This document shows positions 54,829 through 63,626 of a DNA stretch of 64,000 bases, in pieces (within the stretch, counting starts at the first letter, position 1; each line of letters starts with the position of its first letter). This DNA is from Streptomyces viridochromogenes. Its GTDB lineage: Bacteria > Actinomycetota > Actinomycetes > Streptomycetales > Streptomycetaceae. The notes below the pieces were generated by a model. It did no database searches, had not been told where the DNA came from, and saw only the letters and a list, made by a program, of their open reading frames with translations. Position numbers and translations under genes: made by a program. Location of the stretch: the NCBI RefSeq assembly GCF_001270495.1, contig NZ_LGUR01000202.1, positions 23,148 through 87,147 on the forward strand, read 5' to 3'.

Positions 54829-55140
54829 CGGGCGCTGCTGGGACGGTGGCCCGGCGACCGGGTCCTGATCCGTTCCCACCGAGGCGGGCACCTGGCGGCG
54901 GCCTTTCCCGAGAACGTCCCCGGGGCCTCGCGGTTGCCCGGCGACATGGCGCTCGACGGGGAACTGGTGGTGTGGGAGAGCGACCGGCTGTCCTTCGAGC
55001 GTCTTCAGCGGCGTGCGCATCGCAGGGCGGCGACCGCTGTCCGTGCGGCCGAGCAGTGGCCGGCCCACTTCGTCTTCCCTGTCAAGTTCAGCGTGTTGAA
55101 GTCAGGGCGGGTCCCGGCCTGGGCGGTCGGTAGTACTTGA
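54829..55140 (+). pseudogene. ATP-dependent DNA ligase fragment
   Basis: An open stretch of about 100 codons shows WPGDRVLIRSHRGGHLAAAF, DMALDGELVVWESDRLSFER and RRAATAVRAAEQWPAHFVF. These are the nucleotidyltransferase-domain segments after the adenylated lysine in Streptomyces LigC/LigD-like ligases. The N-terminal part with the KxDG lysine is absent, and after HFVF the sequence departs from the family and stops. It is a dead internal fragment. Confidence 0.65.
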
Positions 55141-55180
55141 AGGCTTGGCAGGCCGCCGTATTCGGCGGCCTGCCAAGCTT
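55141..55180. terminator. Strong hairpin terminator
   Basis: Two 18-base arms (5' arm ending GGCAGGCCGCCG, 3' arm beginning CGGCGGCCTGCC) pair at 17 of 18 positions around a TATT loop. It lies between the ligase fragment and the end of the convergent NmrA gene and could serve both directions. Confidence 0.8.
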
Positions 55181-55214
55181 TGGCGAACTCGGCCGGAGCT
55201 GACAGTGGTTGTGG

Positions 55215-56060
55215 TCAGACGCCTATGTCGGCCAGCCACTGGCTTGTGGTCCGGGGGGTGACCCCCAGCAGCTTCTGGGCGGAAATCTCCGGCGCGATCG
55301 AGCGTCCGGGCATGGCGCTCATCGCCTGGTAGGCCCCTGCGATGTCAGCGGCGGCGCTCTCTCCGATCAGGGGCGCCATTGAGGTACGGAACTCCTCGGC
55401 GGTGATCTGGTCGAAGACCACGTCCCGTCCGAGCCGGGCGCCGAACGCCTCGGCCAGATCCGGCCCCGTGATCGCCGGGTACTGGCCGACGGATACCACG
55501 CCGGTGACGTCCGTGCGGTCGAGCAGGGCGACGACGGCGTCGGCGATGTCCAGGTGGGAGGCCCAGGAGACGGGGAAGTCGGCCCGAATCGGGTAGGGCA
55601 GAACGCCGCGCTCGCGGACCGAGCCGATGACGTGCGGCATGAGCAGGTTCTCGAGATACAGCTCGGGCGCGATGACCGCGTGGGACACGCCGCAGTCGGC
55701 CAGGCCGGCGGTCAGGGTCGCGGCGGCACCGCCGATGGCCGGATCGATCGGGAAGCCGCTGGTGGAGAACACGACGCGGGCCGGCCGGGCCTCGCGGACG
55801 GCGGTGAGGATGTTGTGCGCGTAGGTCTGACGGTCCTCCTCGGAGGCCACCGGCAGGTGGACGAAGACCCCCTCGGCACCTCGGTAGGCGTCGGTCAGGT
55901 CGGCGGCGGAGGCGTAGCCGGCGGCCACGACATGCTGCGCGCCGGGCACGACGGCGTCGGGGTTGCGGGTCAGAGCGGTCACGGACTTGCCCGTGGCGGC
56001 GAGAGCGGCGACGACGGGGGCACCCTGGGCGCCGGTGGAGCCATGAATCACGTAGGTCAT
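55215..56060 (-). CDS. NmrA-like NAD(P)-binding protein
   Basis: 281-residue atypical short-chain dehydrogenase of the NmrA/TMR group. The nucleotide loop is VIHGSTGAQGAPVV at the N-terminus and TALTRNPDAV binds the ribose/phosphate. VVFSTSGFPID replaces the usual catalytic Tyr-Lys region, so it may be a redox sensor or quinone reductase. It is divergent from an HxlR regulator across a perfect inverted repeat. Confidence 0.85.
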   Translation of the reverse strand: MTYVIHGSTGAQGAPVVAALAATGKSVTALTRNPDAVVPGAQHVVAAGYASAADLTDAYRGAEGVFVHLPVASEEDRQTYAHNILTAVREARPARVVFSTSGFPIDPAIGGAAATLTAGLADCGVSHAVIAPELYLENLLMPHVIGSVRERGVLPYPIRADFPVSWASHLDIADAVVALLDRTDVTGVVSVGQYPAITGPDLAEAFGARLGRDVVFDQITAEEFRTSMAPLIGESAAADIAGAYQAMSAMPGRSIAPEISAQKLLGVTPRTTSQWLADIGV

Positions 56061-56064
56061 GGCG

Positions 56065-56109
56065 CCATTAGTGCATGCGATGCACCAGTTACATCAACTG
56101 CACTAATGG
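56065..56109. promoter_or_regulatory. Inverted repeat between NmrA and HxlR genes
   Basis: CCATTAGTGCA (56065-56075) and TGCACTAATGG (56099-56109) are perfect 11-base arms separated by 23 bases, spanning the short divergent region. This is a good HxlR operator candidate controlling both genes. Confidence 0.7.
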
Positions 56110-56124
56110 GGTACGGTCAAAACT

Positions 56125-56460
56125 GTGACCGATCCCTGTCTGCCCGAGTGCGGTGTCGCCCGGTTCCTTACGCTGCTCAACGGACCGTGGGCCACCCTGA
56201 TCGTGCGCGAACTGCTCCACGGCCCCCACCGGTTCACCCAGCTGCGCGAGGCCCTGCCCGGCATCAGCCCGCACACCCTGACCAGCCGGCTGCGCCAGTT
56301 CGAGCGGCACGGCATCGTCACCCGCACGACCTATGCGGAGATCCCGCCGCGCGTCGAGTACGCGTTGACCCCGCTCGGCAAGGGACTGCGCGAGGTCCTG
56401 GAGGCCATGGGGACGTGGGCCATGGCGGTGCCGGATCCCGAGGCCGGCGTCACCCCCTGA
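56125..56460 (+). CDS. HxlR-family regulator
   Basis: 111-residue winged-helix protein. CLPECGVARFLTLLNGPWAT, GPHRFTQLREALPGISPHTL and PPRVEYALTPLGKGLREVL are the three HxlR blocks. Cys residues at positions 5 and 9 are placed as in redox- or electrophile-sensing members. Start is the GTG at 56125. Its likely target is the divergent NmrA-like gene. Confidence 0.87.
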   Translation: MTDPCLPECGVARFLTLLNGPWATLIVRELLHGPHRFTQLREALPGISPHTLTSRLRQFERHGIVTRTTYAEIPPRVEYALTPLGKGLREVLEAMGTWAMAVPDPEAGVTP

Positions 56461-56490
56461 CGTACACCTGGCCCGGCGGCCCGGACGCGG

Positions 56491-57372
56491 TCACGGCGAG
56501 GACGCGAGCCGCTGCCGCAGGGCGTCGTTGTCGTCGTGGTGGACGACCTCCTCGAAGCGCAGCCGCAGCCCGTGCTTGTCCAGCAGCTCCGCCACGATCG
56601 CGTCCAGCTGTGCGCGGTGCTCCTTCGTCCGCGCCTGGAGGTACGCCTCGCGAACGTCTTCGGGCTCGTCCGCGAGGACCTGGTCCATGCGCTCGCGGAT
56701 GTACCGCTTGAGGTTGATGTGCTCCATGAACACCTCACCGACTCCCGCGTCGACGAGCCGGGCGAAGAGGTCGTCGAGGAGTTCGGGCTGGGTGGCGAAG
56801 TGGGGCAGGAGCGGGCCGACGAAGGCGTAGGTGTGGATGCCGGCCTCGTTGAGTTCGGCCAGGGTGCGCAGGCGGCGGGAGGCGAGCGGGGCGCGGACCT
56901 CCAGCCAGCGGCTGACCTTGTCGTCGGTGCTGGTCACGGTCATGCCGACCTCGGCTTGGGGCAGGCTGGTGAGCAGGTCGATGTCGCGGGTGACGACGGG
57001 TGACTTGGTGAGGATGCGGACCAGGCCCGGGTACTCGACCGCTTTCAGTTCGCGCAGGATGCCGCGGGTGAGCCGGTACTTCGTCTCGTGCCCCTGGTAG
57101 GGGTCGGTGACCGAGCTGAGCAGCATCGTGCCCCGCCTCTTGTGTTCCGGTATCTTCGCCAGCTCCTTGCGGGCGAGCTCGACCGCGTTCTTCTTCACGT
57201 ACAGGTAGTCACCCCACTCCTTGACCGACCGGCCGAACTGGCGCCCGGCGAAGCTGGCGAAGCAGTAGGCACAGCCCAGCACGCAGCCCGTGTAGGGGTT
57301 GATGACGTAATCGTTCGACGGGGTCTTCGACTTCTGGATCAGGCTCTTCGCCTCGATCTCGACCGGCTCCAT
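56491..57372 (-). CDS. SPL-like radical SAM protein
   Basis: 293-residue radical SAM enzyme of the spore-photoproduct-lyase-like (SplB-like/Rv2578c) group. The cluster motif CVLGCAYC is near residue 31 in INPYTGCVLGCAYCFA. SSVTDPYQGHE, ILTKSPVVTRDIDLL and VEVRAPLASRRL-like segments follow. Members are linked to DNA repair or unknown radical chemistry; the spore-specific substrate is unlikely here. It starts at 57372, divergent from the VOC gene, and shares its AT-rich operator region. Confidence 0.83.
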   Translation of the reverse strand: MEPVEIEAKSLIQKSKTPSNDYVINPYTGCVLGCAYCFASFAGRQFGRSVKEWGDYLYVKKNAVELARKELAKIPEHKRRGTMLLSSVTDPYQGHETKYRLTRGILRELKAVEYPGLVRILTKSPVVTRDIDLLTSLPQAEVGMTVTSTDDKVSRWLEVRAPLASRRLRTLAELNEAGIHTYAFVGPLLPHFATQPELLDDLFARLVDAGVGEVFMEHINLKRYIRERMDQVLADEPEDVREAYLQARTKEHRAQLDAIVAELLDKHGLRLRFEEVVHHDDNDALRQRLASSP

Positions 57373-57460
57373 GACGTGCTTCCTTCCTGCGGCCCGCGTC
57401 CGTGTCCGACAAGCCGGGGTCCTGTGCTGTCCGGGGCCGACTGACGGTCACCGAACCCAT

Positions 57461-57500
57461 ATACATGGAACAATAATCTATGGAAGTTGCTTCCATGGAA
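57461..57500. promoter_or_regulatory. TCTATGGAAG / TTCCATGGAA operator cluster
   Basis: ATACATGGAA (57461-57470), TCTATGGAAG (57477-57486) and the palindrome TTCCATGGAA (57491-57500) lie in the divergent region between the radical SAM and VOC genes. The complement of the second motif, CTTCCATAGA, recurs at 60501-60510 before the MarR gene, so that MarR protein probably binds both places. Confidence 0.6.
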
Positions 57501-57646
57501 TGTAAATGATTTGCTGGAGGCCGAGCCGGTCCGGAGCCCGCCACCTCCGCCGGGTTCTCGCGAGCCCCCGCAGGGCGGCCGTCACCGCTTGGGCTGGCCT
57601 GTCTCAGAGCTATTTCTTCCTTTTCAGGGGGTAAGGAGTGCGTGTC

Positions 57647-58027
57647 ATGACCGTTCCCGCCTTCAACTCGGTCGCCTGGTTCGAGTTCGGCACCGACCAG
57701 CCCGAGAAGGTCAAGGAGTTCTACGGCGAGCTCTTCGACTGGACGTACGCCCTCAACACCAACACCCCCGGCGTGACCTACCACTCCGTGATGACGCCGG
57801 GCGCCGGACAGCCGACCGGCGGCGTGTGGGAGTCGGAGGGCAACTTCCCCAACTACGCGATCTTCTACGTCCTGGTCCAGGACGTCGCCGCGACTGTCGA
57901 GCGCGGCCGGGAACTCGGCGCCAATGTCCTCATGGAGCCGGTCTCCGACTCCGCGGGCCTCACCTTCGCCCGGCTGGAGGACACCGCCGGCAACCACTTC
58001 GGCGTCTTCTCCGCACCCGCCCCATGA
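57647..58027 (+). CDS. VOC-family (glyoxalase-like) protein
   Basis: 126-residue vicinal-oxygen-chelate protein with two beta-alpha-beta-beta-beta units. Segments are VAWFEFGTDQPEKVKEFYGE, YHSVMTPGAGQPTGGVWES, IFYVLVQDVAATVERGRELG and FARLEDTAGNHFGVFS. Metal ligands are not obvious, so it may bind rather than convert its ligand. AAGGAG eight bases upstream selects the ATG at 57647. It is the first gene of a VOC-MBL-SnoaL-PPOX run. Confidence 0.85.
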   Translation: MTVPAFNSVAWFEFGTDQPEKVKEFYGELFDWTYALNTNTPGVTYHSVMTPGAGQPTGGVWESEGNFPNYAIFYVLVQDVAATVERGRELGANVLMEPVSDSAGLTFARLEDTAGNHFGVFSAPAP

Positions 58028-58172
58028 GCCCGACCATGGCCGCCAGCCGCCCGCAGTCGGCCGCTTCCAGGGAGCGGGCGGGCCCGCAAACCCGTGCCTC
58101 TTCCGCCCTGCCTCCCGCCGGAGCGCGCCGCAGGGCCTCGCACCACCGTTCCCCCGACCGGGAGGTTCCCCG

Positions 58173-58955
58173 ATGTCCGGCGCCAGCGCCACCAGCGAAA
58201 AGATCCCCGTCCGCGTCTACGGCGGCCCGACCACCCTGATCGAGTACGGCGGGCTCAGGTTCGTCACCGATCCCACCTTCGACCCGCCCGGCGAGTACTC
58301 CATGCCCCTCCCGGGCGACCACAAGCTCGTCAAGACCGACCCCTCACCGGTCACCGCCGCCGACCTCGGCCCCATCGATGCCGTCCTGCTCTCCCACGAC
58401 GAGCACGACGACAACCTCGACAACGCCGGCCGGGCCCTGCTGGCCGAGGTGCCGGTCGTCTTCACCACCGAGAGCGGCGCCGACCGCCTGGGCGGTACCG
58501 CCCGCGGCCTCGCCTGCTGGCAGGCCGCCGAGCTCAAGCGGCCCGACGGCGGCACCGTGACCGTCACCGGCGTGCCCGCCCGGCACGGCCCCGTGGGCTG
58601 CGAGCCGATCACCGGTGACGTCATCGGCTTCATGCTCACCTCCGACGACCTCCCCTCGGTCTACGTCAGCGGCGACAACGCCGCCCTGGAGCACGTTAAG
58701 GAGATCGCCGAGAAGTTCGCACCCGTCGACACCGCGGTCCTCTTCCTCGGCGGTGCCCGCATGCCGTTCGCCTTCGACGGCGCCCTGCTCACCCTCGACA
58801 GCGCCCTGGGCGCCGAGGCCGCCAAGACGCTCGGCGCCCGACGCGTCGTCCCCGCGCACTACGACAGCTGGGCCCACTTCCAGGAAGGCCGCGCCGAGAT
58901 CGAGGCCGCCTTCACCGAGGCCGGCCTCGCCGACCGCCTCGACTTCGCCCGATGA
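58173..58955 (+). CDS. MBL-fold metallo-hydrolase (UlaG-like)
   Basis: 260-residue beta-lactamase-fold hydrolase. GGPTTLIEYGGLRFVTDPTF is the N-terminal strand pair. The metal motif reads SHDEHDDNLD in place of HxHxDH, with further ligands in PARHGP, SGDNA and VPAHYDSW. The altered first motif also occurs in UlaG/RomA-like members. GGGAGG supports the ATG at 58173. Its stop overlaps a possible early start of the next gene. Confidence 0.82.
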   Translation: MSGASATSEKIPVRVYGGPTTLIEYGGLRFVTDPTFDPPGEYSMPLPGDHKLVKTDPSPVTAADLGPIDAVLLSHDEHDDNLDNAGRALLAEVPVVFTTESGADRLGGTARGLACWQAAELKRPDGGTVTVTGVPARHGPVGCEPITGDVIGFMLTSDDLPSVYVSGDNAALEHVKEIAEKFAPVDTAVLFLGGARMPFAFDGALLTLDSALGAEAAKTLGARRVVPAHYDSWAHFQEGRAEIEAAFTEAGLADRLDFAR

Positions 58956-58981
58956 CCCCGACCGAACCTACGGAGACCACG

Positions 58982-59377
58982 ATGACTACTGCCAACCTCG
59001 ACCTTGCCCGCGCCTACTTCCAGGCCGTCCAGACCGGAGACATGGACGCCCTCGGCAGCCTCCTCGACGCCGACCTCGTGTGGCACCAGCCCGGCGCCAA
59101 CCAGTTCTCCGGCGACCACAAGGGCCAGGGCGCCGTCTTCCAGATGCTCGGCGGCATGATGGAGGCCAGCCAGGGCACCTTCGCCATCGACAAGATCCAC
59201 TCGCTCATGGGCAACGGTGACCTGGTCGCCGCCACCATCCACTTCACCGGCCGCCGCGGCGACACGTCCATGGCCATGGACGGCGTGGATCTCCTGCGCA
59301 TCCAGAACGGCAAGATCACCGAGATGTGGCTCTTCTCCGGCGACCAGAACGCCGAAGACGCCTTCTGGGGCCGCTGA
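58982..59377 (+). CDS. SnoaL/NTF2-like protein
   Basis: 131-residue NTF2-fold protein. ARAYFQAVQTGDMDALGSLL and VWHQPGANQFSGDHKGQGAV are the SnoaL-like pocket strands, followed by GDLVAATIHFTGRR and ITEMWLFSGDQNAEDAFW. Such proteins are small isomerases/hydrolases or ligand binders. ACGGAG upstream favours the ATG at 58982; an ATG at 58952 overlaps the MBL stop and is an alternative. Confidence 0.83.
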   Translation: MTTANLDLARAYFQAVQTGDMDALGSLLDADLVWHQPGANQFSGDHKGQGAVFQMLGGMMEASQGTFAIDKIHSLMGNGDLVAATIHFTGRRGDTSMAMDGVDLLRIQNGKITEMWLFSGDQNAEDAFWGR

Positions 59378-59449
59378 CACCCGCTGTGTGCCCCGAGGCC
59401 GGCCCGGCCTCGGGGTGGCGAACGGCCCCACCAGCGTGAAAGGCATCGC

Positions 59450-59875
59450 ATGCGGAAGATGACCGGCGAGCGGTGGCGGGCGTTCGTCACGCACGGCACC
59501 CGCACCGGCAAGCTGTCGACCGTCCGGGCCGACGGCAGCCCGCACGTCACCCCGGTGTGGTTCCTTCTCGACGGCGACGACATCGTGCTCACCACCGAGA
59601 AGGACGGCGTCAAGGGCCGCAACCTCGCTCGCGACGGACGCTTCGCCCTCTGCGTCGATGACGACCGCCCGCCGTACGCGTTCGTCGTCCTCCAAGGACG
59701 CGCCGAGACCTCCGCGAACCCCGACGAGATGCTGCACTGGGGCGGTCTCCTCGGCGCCCGCTACATGGGCGAAGAGCGCACCCGGGAGTACGCCGCCCGC
59801 AATGGCGGCCCCGGAAACCTCCTCGTCAGCGCCCACATCGACAAAGTCATCGCTTTCAACGGCATCGCCGACTGA
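59450..59875 (+). CDS. PPOX-class F420-type oxidoreductase
   Basis: 141-residue split-barrel flavin/F420-binding protein. TRTGKLSTVRADGSPHVTPVWFLLD (positions about 17-41) and VLTTEKDGVKGRNLARDGR are the cofactor-binding segments of PPOX-class F420-dependent enzymes. LLGARYMGEERTREYAAR is in the C-terminal helix. It ends the VOC-MBL-SnoaL-PPOX run and is convergent with the MarR gene. It likely reduces or detoxifies small molecules. Confidence 0.83.
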   Translation: MRKMTGERWRAFVTHGTRTGKLSTVRADGSPHVTPVWFLLDGDDIVLTTEKDGVKGRNLARDGRFALCVDDDRPPYAFVVLQGRAETSANPDEMLHWGGLLGARYMGEERTREYAARNGGPGNLLVSAHIDKVIAFNGIAD

Positions 59876-59962
59876 ACGACGACGGTCGGCTGGTGCGGGG
59901 CTGGCGACCATGGTCACCCGCCCCGCACCAGCCGCCCGTCGTCATGCCTGAGACGCTCTGGC

Positions 59963-60478
59963 TCACGAGGCTGACCGGCCGGACTGCTTCGGCGCCCGCG
60001 CGGCCGGCACCGGCGTCTGACCCGCGGCCTTCCGCTCCGCGTCCAGAGCACGGCCGGCCGCCCGCAGCGTACTGAGGACCGCGGTCACCTCGCGTACCGA
60101 CTCCTCAGGAATCGCCGACCCGATCCGCAGTTCCAGCTCCTCCTCGAAGACCTTCAGCGCCCCGTCCACCAGCTTCCGCCCCTCAGGGGTGAGCTCGACG
60201 ATCGAGGAACGGCGGTCGTTCGGATTGGCCCTCCGCCCGCACAGGCCCGCCGCCTCCAGCCGGTCGACGACCTTGCTCGTGCCGCCCACCGTGATCGAGA
60301 ACTCCTCCGCGATGTCCTGGATCCGCCGCCCGGGCTGCCGCAGCAGCAGGTGCAGCACCTCGAACGAGGTCAGCGCCAAGTCGTACTCGGCCCGCAACCG
60401 CCCCTCGATGCCGTCCCACAACTCGATCTCCAGCGAGACCAGCTCCCGGTACAGCAGCTTCAGGTCAGTGTCAGCCAT
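59963..60478 (-). CDS. MarR-family regulator
   Basis: 171-residue winged-helix repressor. SFEVLHLLLRQPGRRIQDIA, EEFSITVGGTSKVVDRLEAA (recognition helix) and NPNDRRSSIVELTPEGRKLV (wing) are typical. A basic Ala/Pro-rich tail extends the C-terminus. GGAAG seven bases upstream favours the ATG at 60478. Motifs shared with the 57.5-kb divergent region suggest it controls the VOC operon and the radical SAM gene as well as itself. Confidence 0.88.
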   Translation of the reverse strand: MADTDLKLLYRELVSLEIELWDGIEGRLRAEYDLALTSFEVLHLLLRQPGRRIQDIAEEFSITVGGTSKVVDRLEAAGLCGRRANPNDRRSSIVELTPEGRKLVDGALKVFEEELELRIGSAIPEESVREVTAVLSTLRAAGRALDAERKAAGQTPVPAARAPKQSGRSAS

Positions 60479-60484
60479 CACTCA

Positions 60485-60510
60485 TCTTCCAAAGAATTAT
60501 CTTCCATAGA
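60485..60510. promoter_or_regulatory. Twin CTTCCA-AGA sites before the MarR gene
   Basis: CTTCCAAAGA (60485-60494) and CTTCCATAGA (60501-60510) are direct repeats 16 bp apart just upstream of the MarR start. The second is the exact complement of TCTATGGAAG at 57477-57486. This is consistent with autoregulation. Confidence 0.6.
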
Positions 60511-60775
60511 CAGTTAATTGTAGGTCATCGCTACCGGGACTCTCGGCAAACGTCAGCGTTTTGGCGCCGATGTGGGCAGCGGCCAAGATCTCAGCCGGTT
60601 GCTGCTGGCAGAGGGCGCGACGTGTGCGGATAAGTGCTTTGCCTATCAAGTCGCGCAAATCGGCTGCTTGTTGATCTATTCCCTCCCTTCAAATTGGTTG
60701 ACATTAAGGAGTGGAATGTCGGACGTTCAGCCGTGACCCACCGATGCGCCACAGGGCCGGAGAGATGGCACGCAG

Positions 60776-62350
60776 ATGACTTTCAGAGACAGGAACCCGA
60801 AGCCGGGGCGCGGGAGGCGCCCGGCGGCGCTTGCCGCGGTGACGACCCTGCCGGCGGCTCCGCCGGCAGGGCTGGGCGCGACCGGGACCGCGCAAGCGGC
60901 CATGGTGGAGGCGGGCTCGTGGTATGAGCTGATCAACAAGGGCAGCGGCAAGGCGCTGGACATATCCGGCGCAAGTACTGCTGAGGGAACGGCCGTTCAG
61001 CAGTGGACCCGCAACGGCGGTTCCCATCAGCGGTTCCAGTTCGTCGACTCGGGCGACGGCTACCACCGACTGAAGGCTCAGCACTCGGGCAAGGTGCTCG
61101 ACGTCCACGGCTGGTCCGGCGCCGACCACGCGGACATCGTGCAGTGGGGCGACACCAACGGCTCGAACCAGCAGTTCCGGCTGGAGGACTCGGCGGACGG
61201 TTACGTCCGTCTGATCAACCGCAACAGCGGCAAGGCCGTCGAGGTCCGGAACGCCGCCACCACGGACGGTGCCAGGGTTGTGCAGTTCACCGACTGGGGC
61301 GGCGCCAACCAGCAGTGGCAACTGGTCCCCGTGAAGAGCGTCTCGGAGCAGGTGCACACCGCAGGGCGGGTCAAGGACCTGGGGAAGACGGTGCAGTTCA
61401 GCTGGCCCGGGGTGTACTTCGAGGGCCGCTTCCGCGGGACCGGCCTCGGGGTGGTACTCGACTGCGCGGCCGCCGACTACGACGTCCAGGTCGACGGGGC
61501 CACCGTCGCCACCCTGGTCACACCCGGCGACACCACGCACTGGATCAGCGGCCTGCGGGACGGCGAGCACACGGTCCGGGTCGTCAAACGCAACGACACC
61601 CCGGGGGACATCAGCACGTTCGGAGGCTTCGTCGCCGCGCCCGGGGGTGCCGTACTGAGCAAGCCGGCGCCCCGGGACCGCCAGATCGAGTTCATCGGGG
61701 ACTCCATCACGGTGGGCTACGGCAATGTCTCGGGCACCCGCGACTGCAATCCGGAGCAGCTCAAGCGGAACACCAACACCGACGTGAGCTACGGCGCCCT
61801 CACCGCCCGACAGTTGGACGCCGATTACCAGATCAACGGCTTCTCCGGCCTCGGCATGGTGCGCAACGTCGCCGGCATCTCCCCGGGCGTCACGTACCGG
61901 ACCTACTACGACCGCGCCCTGCTGAACGTGGACGGCGACGTCTGGCAGAATCCGGGGACGTGGCGCCCCCAGATCGTGGTGGTCAACCTCGGCGCCAACG
62001 ACTTCTCCGACCTCACCCCCGGTGAACCGTGGACGCCCGACAGCCTCGCGGCCGCCTACCGCACTGCCTACGGCGAGTTCCTCCGGAAACTGCGGACGCG
62101 CTACGGTGCCGGCACCGCCCTCGTGGCCGTCGGCTTCGACGGAAACGACGAGCATGTGCGGCAGGTGGTCGAGGCGTGCAACGACGCCGGCGACAGCGGG
62201 GTCCACTACTGGTTCCTCGATCAGTCGGGCCTGGACTTCCTCGGATGTGACCGGCACACCTCGGCTCACGACGACCGGGTGATCGCCGACCGGCTTGCCC
62301 CGTTCCTCAGCAGCCTGCTGAGGGATGGTGAGGGACATGACCACCCGTGA
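60776..62350 (+). CDS. Secreted CE2-type SGNH esterase with ricin-type lectin domain
   Basis: 524-residue exported carbohydrate esterase. A signal peptide ends near TAQAA. A ricin/CBM13 beta-trefoil (about 45-190) shows three QxW-like repeats (AVQQWTRNGG, IVQWGDTNGSNQQFRL, VVQFTDWGGANQQWQL). A CE2 N-terminal jelly-roll follows (about 195-295, FSWPGVYFEGRFRGTGLGVV). The SGNH domain has nucleophile FIGDSITVGYG near 310, NLGANDFSD, and the Asp/His pair in DRHTSAHDD. It probably deacetylates xylan or a related glycan. TTGACA at 60698-60703 may be a -35 box. Confidence 0.88.
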   Translation: MTFRDRNPKPGRGRRPAALAAVTTLPAAPPAGLGATGTAQAAMVEAGSWYELINKGSGKALDISGASTAEGTAVQQWTRNGGSHQRFQFVDSGDGYHRLKAQHSGKVLDVHGWSGADHADIVQWGDTNGSNQQFRLEDSADGYVRLINRNSGKAVEVRNAATTDGARVVQFTDWGGANQQWQLVPVKSVSEQVHTAGRVKDLGKTVQFSWPGVYFEGRFRGTGLGVVLDCAAADYDVQVDGATVATLVTPGDTTHWISGLRDGEHTVRVVKRNDTPGDISTFGGFVAAPGGAVLSKPAPRDRQIEFIGDSITVGYGNVSGTRDCNPEQLKRNTNTDVSYGALTARQLDADYQINGFSGLGMVRNVAGISPGVTYRTYYDRALLNVDGDVWQNPGTWRPQIVVVNLGANDFSDLTPGEPWTPDSLAAAYRTAYGEFLRKLRTRYGAGTALVAVGFDGNDEHVRQVVEACNDAGDSGVHYWFLDQSGLDFLGCDRHTSAHDDRVIADRLAPFLSSLLRDGEGHDHP

Positions 62351-62628
62351 ACCGGGCCAGGGACTGCTGCCCCGGACATCCAGCCCTTGGTGTGGGCGAT
62401 CCAGTGGCTGGAGTACTAGGTGTCATGAGCTTGGACCGGCCGGGAGCCACAAACTCATCGGCCGCGCTGTGGAGTAACGAAGAAACCCATGACGCTGCAG
62501 CCGATCAGGTCGGCGGAGCGGCACTGCTTCGGAGGGCCCGGAGAGCCGGTTCAAAGATGGGTTCTGAGGCCGGACACACCCCGGTACATTCGGCCGGACA
62601 CACCAGGACGAACACAACGGGGGGTTCC

Positions 62629-63297
62629 ATGATTCGGTCGCTCCTGCGACGTCGCCGGGCGGCCTCGGGCCTCCCGGTCCCGGACGCGTGCACGCCCGGC
62701 CGGCACGCCCTGGCCACCCGGCACCTGCTGTTCTACACCCCGGTGACCAAGCTCGACGCGTTGGCGGCCATCGCCGCGGGCGCGGACCCCGAGGCCCAGC
62801 GCTGGCAGGGGAACCAGATGGACCAGGTCGTACCGGACGCCGACACCAGACGGGCCCTGCTGCGCCTGGGCCCCACCGGCGCCACCCCCCGATGGTTCAT
62901 CAGGTCCAACCCCGAGCTGGCCGAGCCCTTCGAACCCAGCCCCGAGATGCCCGAGTTCATGGTCTGTGTACGCCGCGACACCGGGCGCTACGCCGGGTAC
63001 CTCGAACTCGACCGCGACAGGGGTGAGATCGGCGGCATTCTCGCCCCCGACCATCGAGGCCAGGGCCTCGGCGCTGAACTGTTCCTGGCGGCCGCGGAGT
63101 TCGCCCATGGCCACGCCGGTCTGCCGACGGTACGTGCGGGCACGGCGACGGCGAACCTCGCGTGCCGCCGCGCCCTGGAACGCGCCGGCTTCGTCTCGGT
63201 CCCCGGCCCGGCCCACCACACCCTGCCGGACGGCCGTGAGCTGGACAGCGTCTGGTACCGGCACGAGGGCGCCGCGTCGGCGTGTGCGATGCCTTGA
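62629..63297 (+). CDS. GNAT-family N-acetyltransferase
   Basis: 222-residue acetyltransferase. The acetyl-CoA loop is ILAPDHRGQGLGAELFLAAA and the following motif is TANLACRRALERAGF, as in ribosomal-protein-serine-type GNATs. The N-terminal 100 residues are less conserved and include a second helical region. GGGGGG lies five to ten bases before the ATG at 62629; the upstream in-frame extension is weak and contains short CGGACACACC repeats. Substrate unknown. Confidence 0.82.
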   Translation: MIRSLLRRRRAASGLPVPDACTPGRHALATRHLLFYTPVTKLDALAAIAAGADPEAQRWQGNQMDQVVPDADTRRALLRLGPTGATPRWFIRSNPELAEPFEPSPEMPEFMVCVRRDTGRYAGYLELDRDRGEIGGILAPDHRGQGLGAELFLAAAEFAHGHAGLPTVRAGTATANLACRRALERAGFVSVPGPAHHTLPDGRELDSVWYRHEGAASACAMP

Positions 63298-63449
63298 GGC
63301 GGGAGTGGAGGGGCGGAGGAGTGATTCCGCAGCCTCGGAACTCGGCCGTGTCCAGCGCGAACCCGAGAGGAGCGGGCAGGGACGCGGTCAGCCCGAGCTT
63401 GTGCCGGGCACTCTTGGCGTCGGCGTCGCCGGACCACCCTTATGCCGGA

Positions 63450-63545
63450 TAGTTCTGTGACCGGGTGAGGTGCGTCGGGTTCTTCAGCCCGCGGTGGCGA
63501 GGGGGCATCCGCCCCAGCGGATGCCCTTTTCGCTGCGGATGCGGC
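63450..63545 (-). mobile_element. IS630 right-end remnant
   Basis: On the minus strand, the last about 20 codons of an IS630 transposase (RIRSEKGIRWGGCPLATAG) are present, matching RIRSEKGIRWGGRPLPNAA of the intact copy at 13074-14222. They are followed by a terminal repeat TAGTTCTGTGACCGGGTGAG on the plus strand, bounded by TA. The rest of the element is gone. Confidence 0.8.
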
Positions 63546-63626
63546 CTCCCGATGCGCTGTGGTGGGACGACATGACAGAGATCGCCACCGGTGAGGGCAC
63601 GCTGTACTCACGCGTCAGAGTCGAGC

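Noticed and set aside
60547..60563. Inverted repeat AAACG-TCAG-CGTTT between the MarR and esterase genes as a LacI-type operator
   Set aside because: The arms are only five bases and no LacI-type regulator is nearby; too weak to list as a feature.
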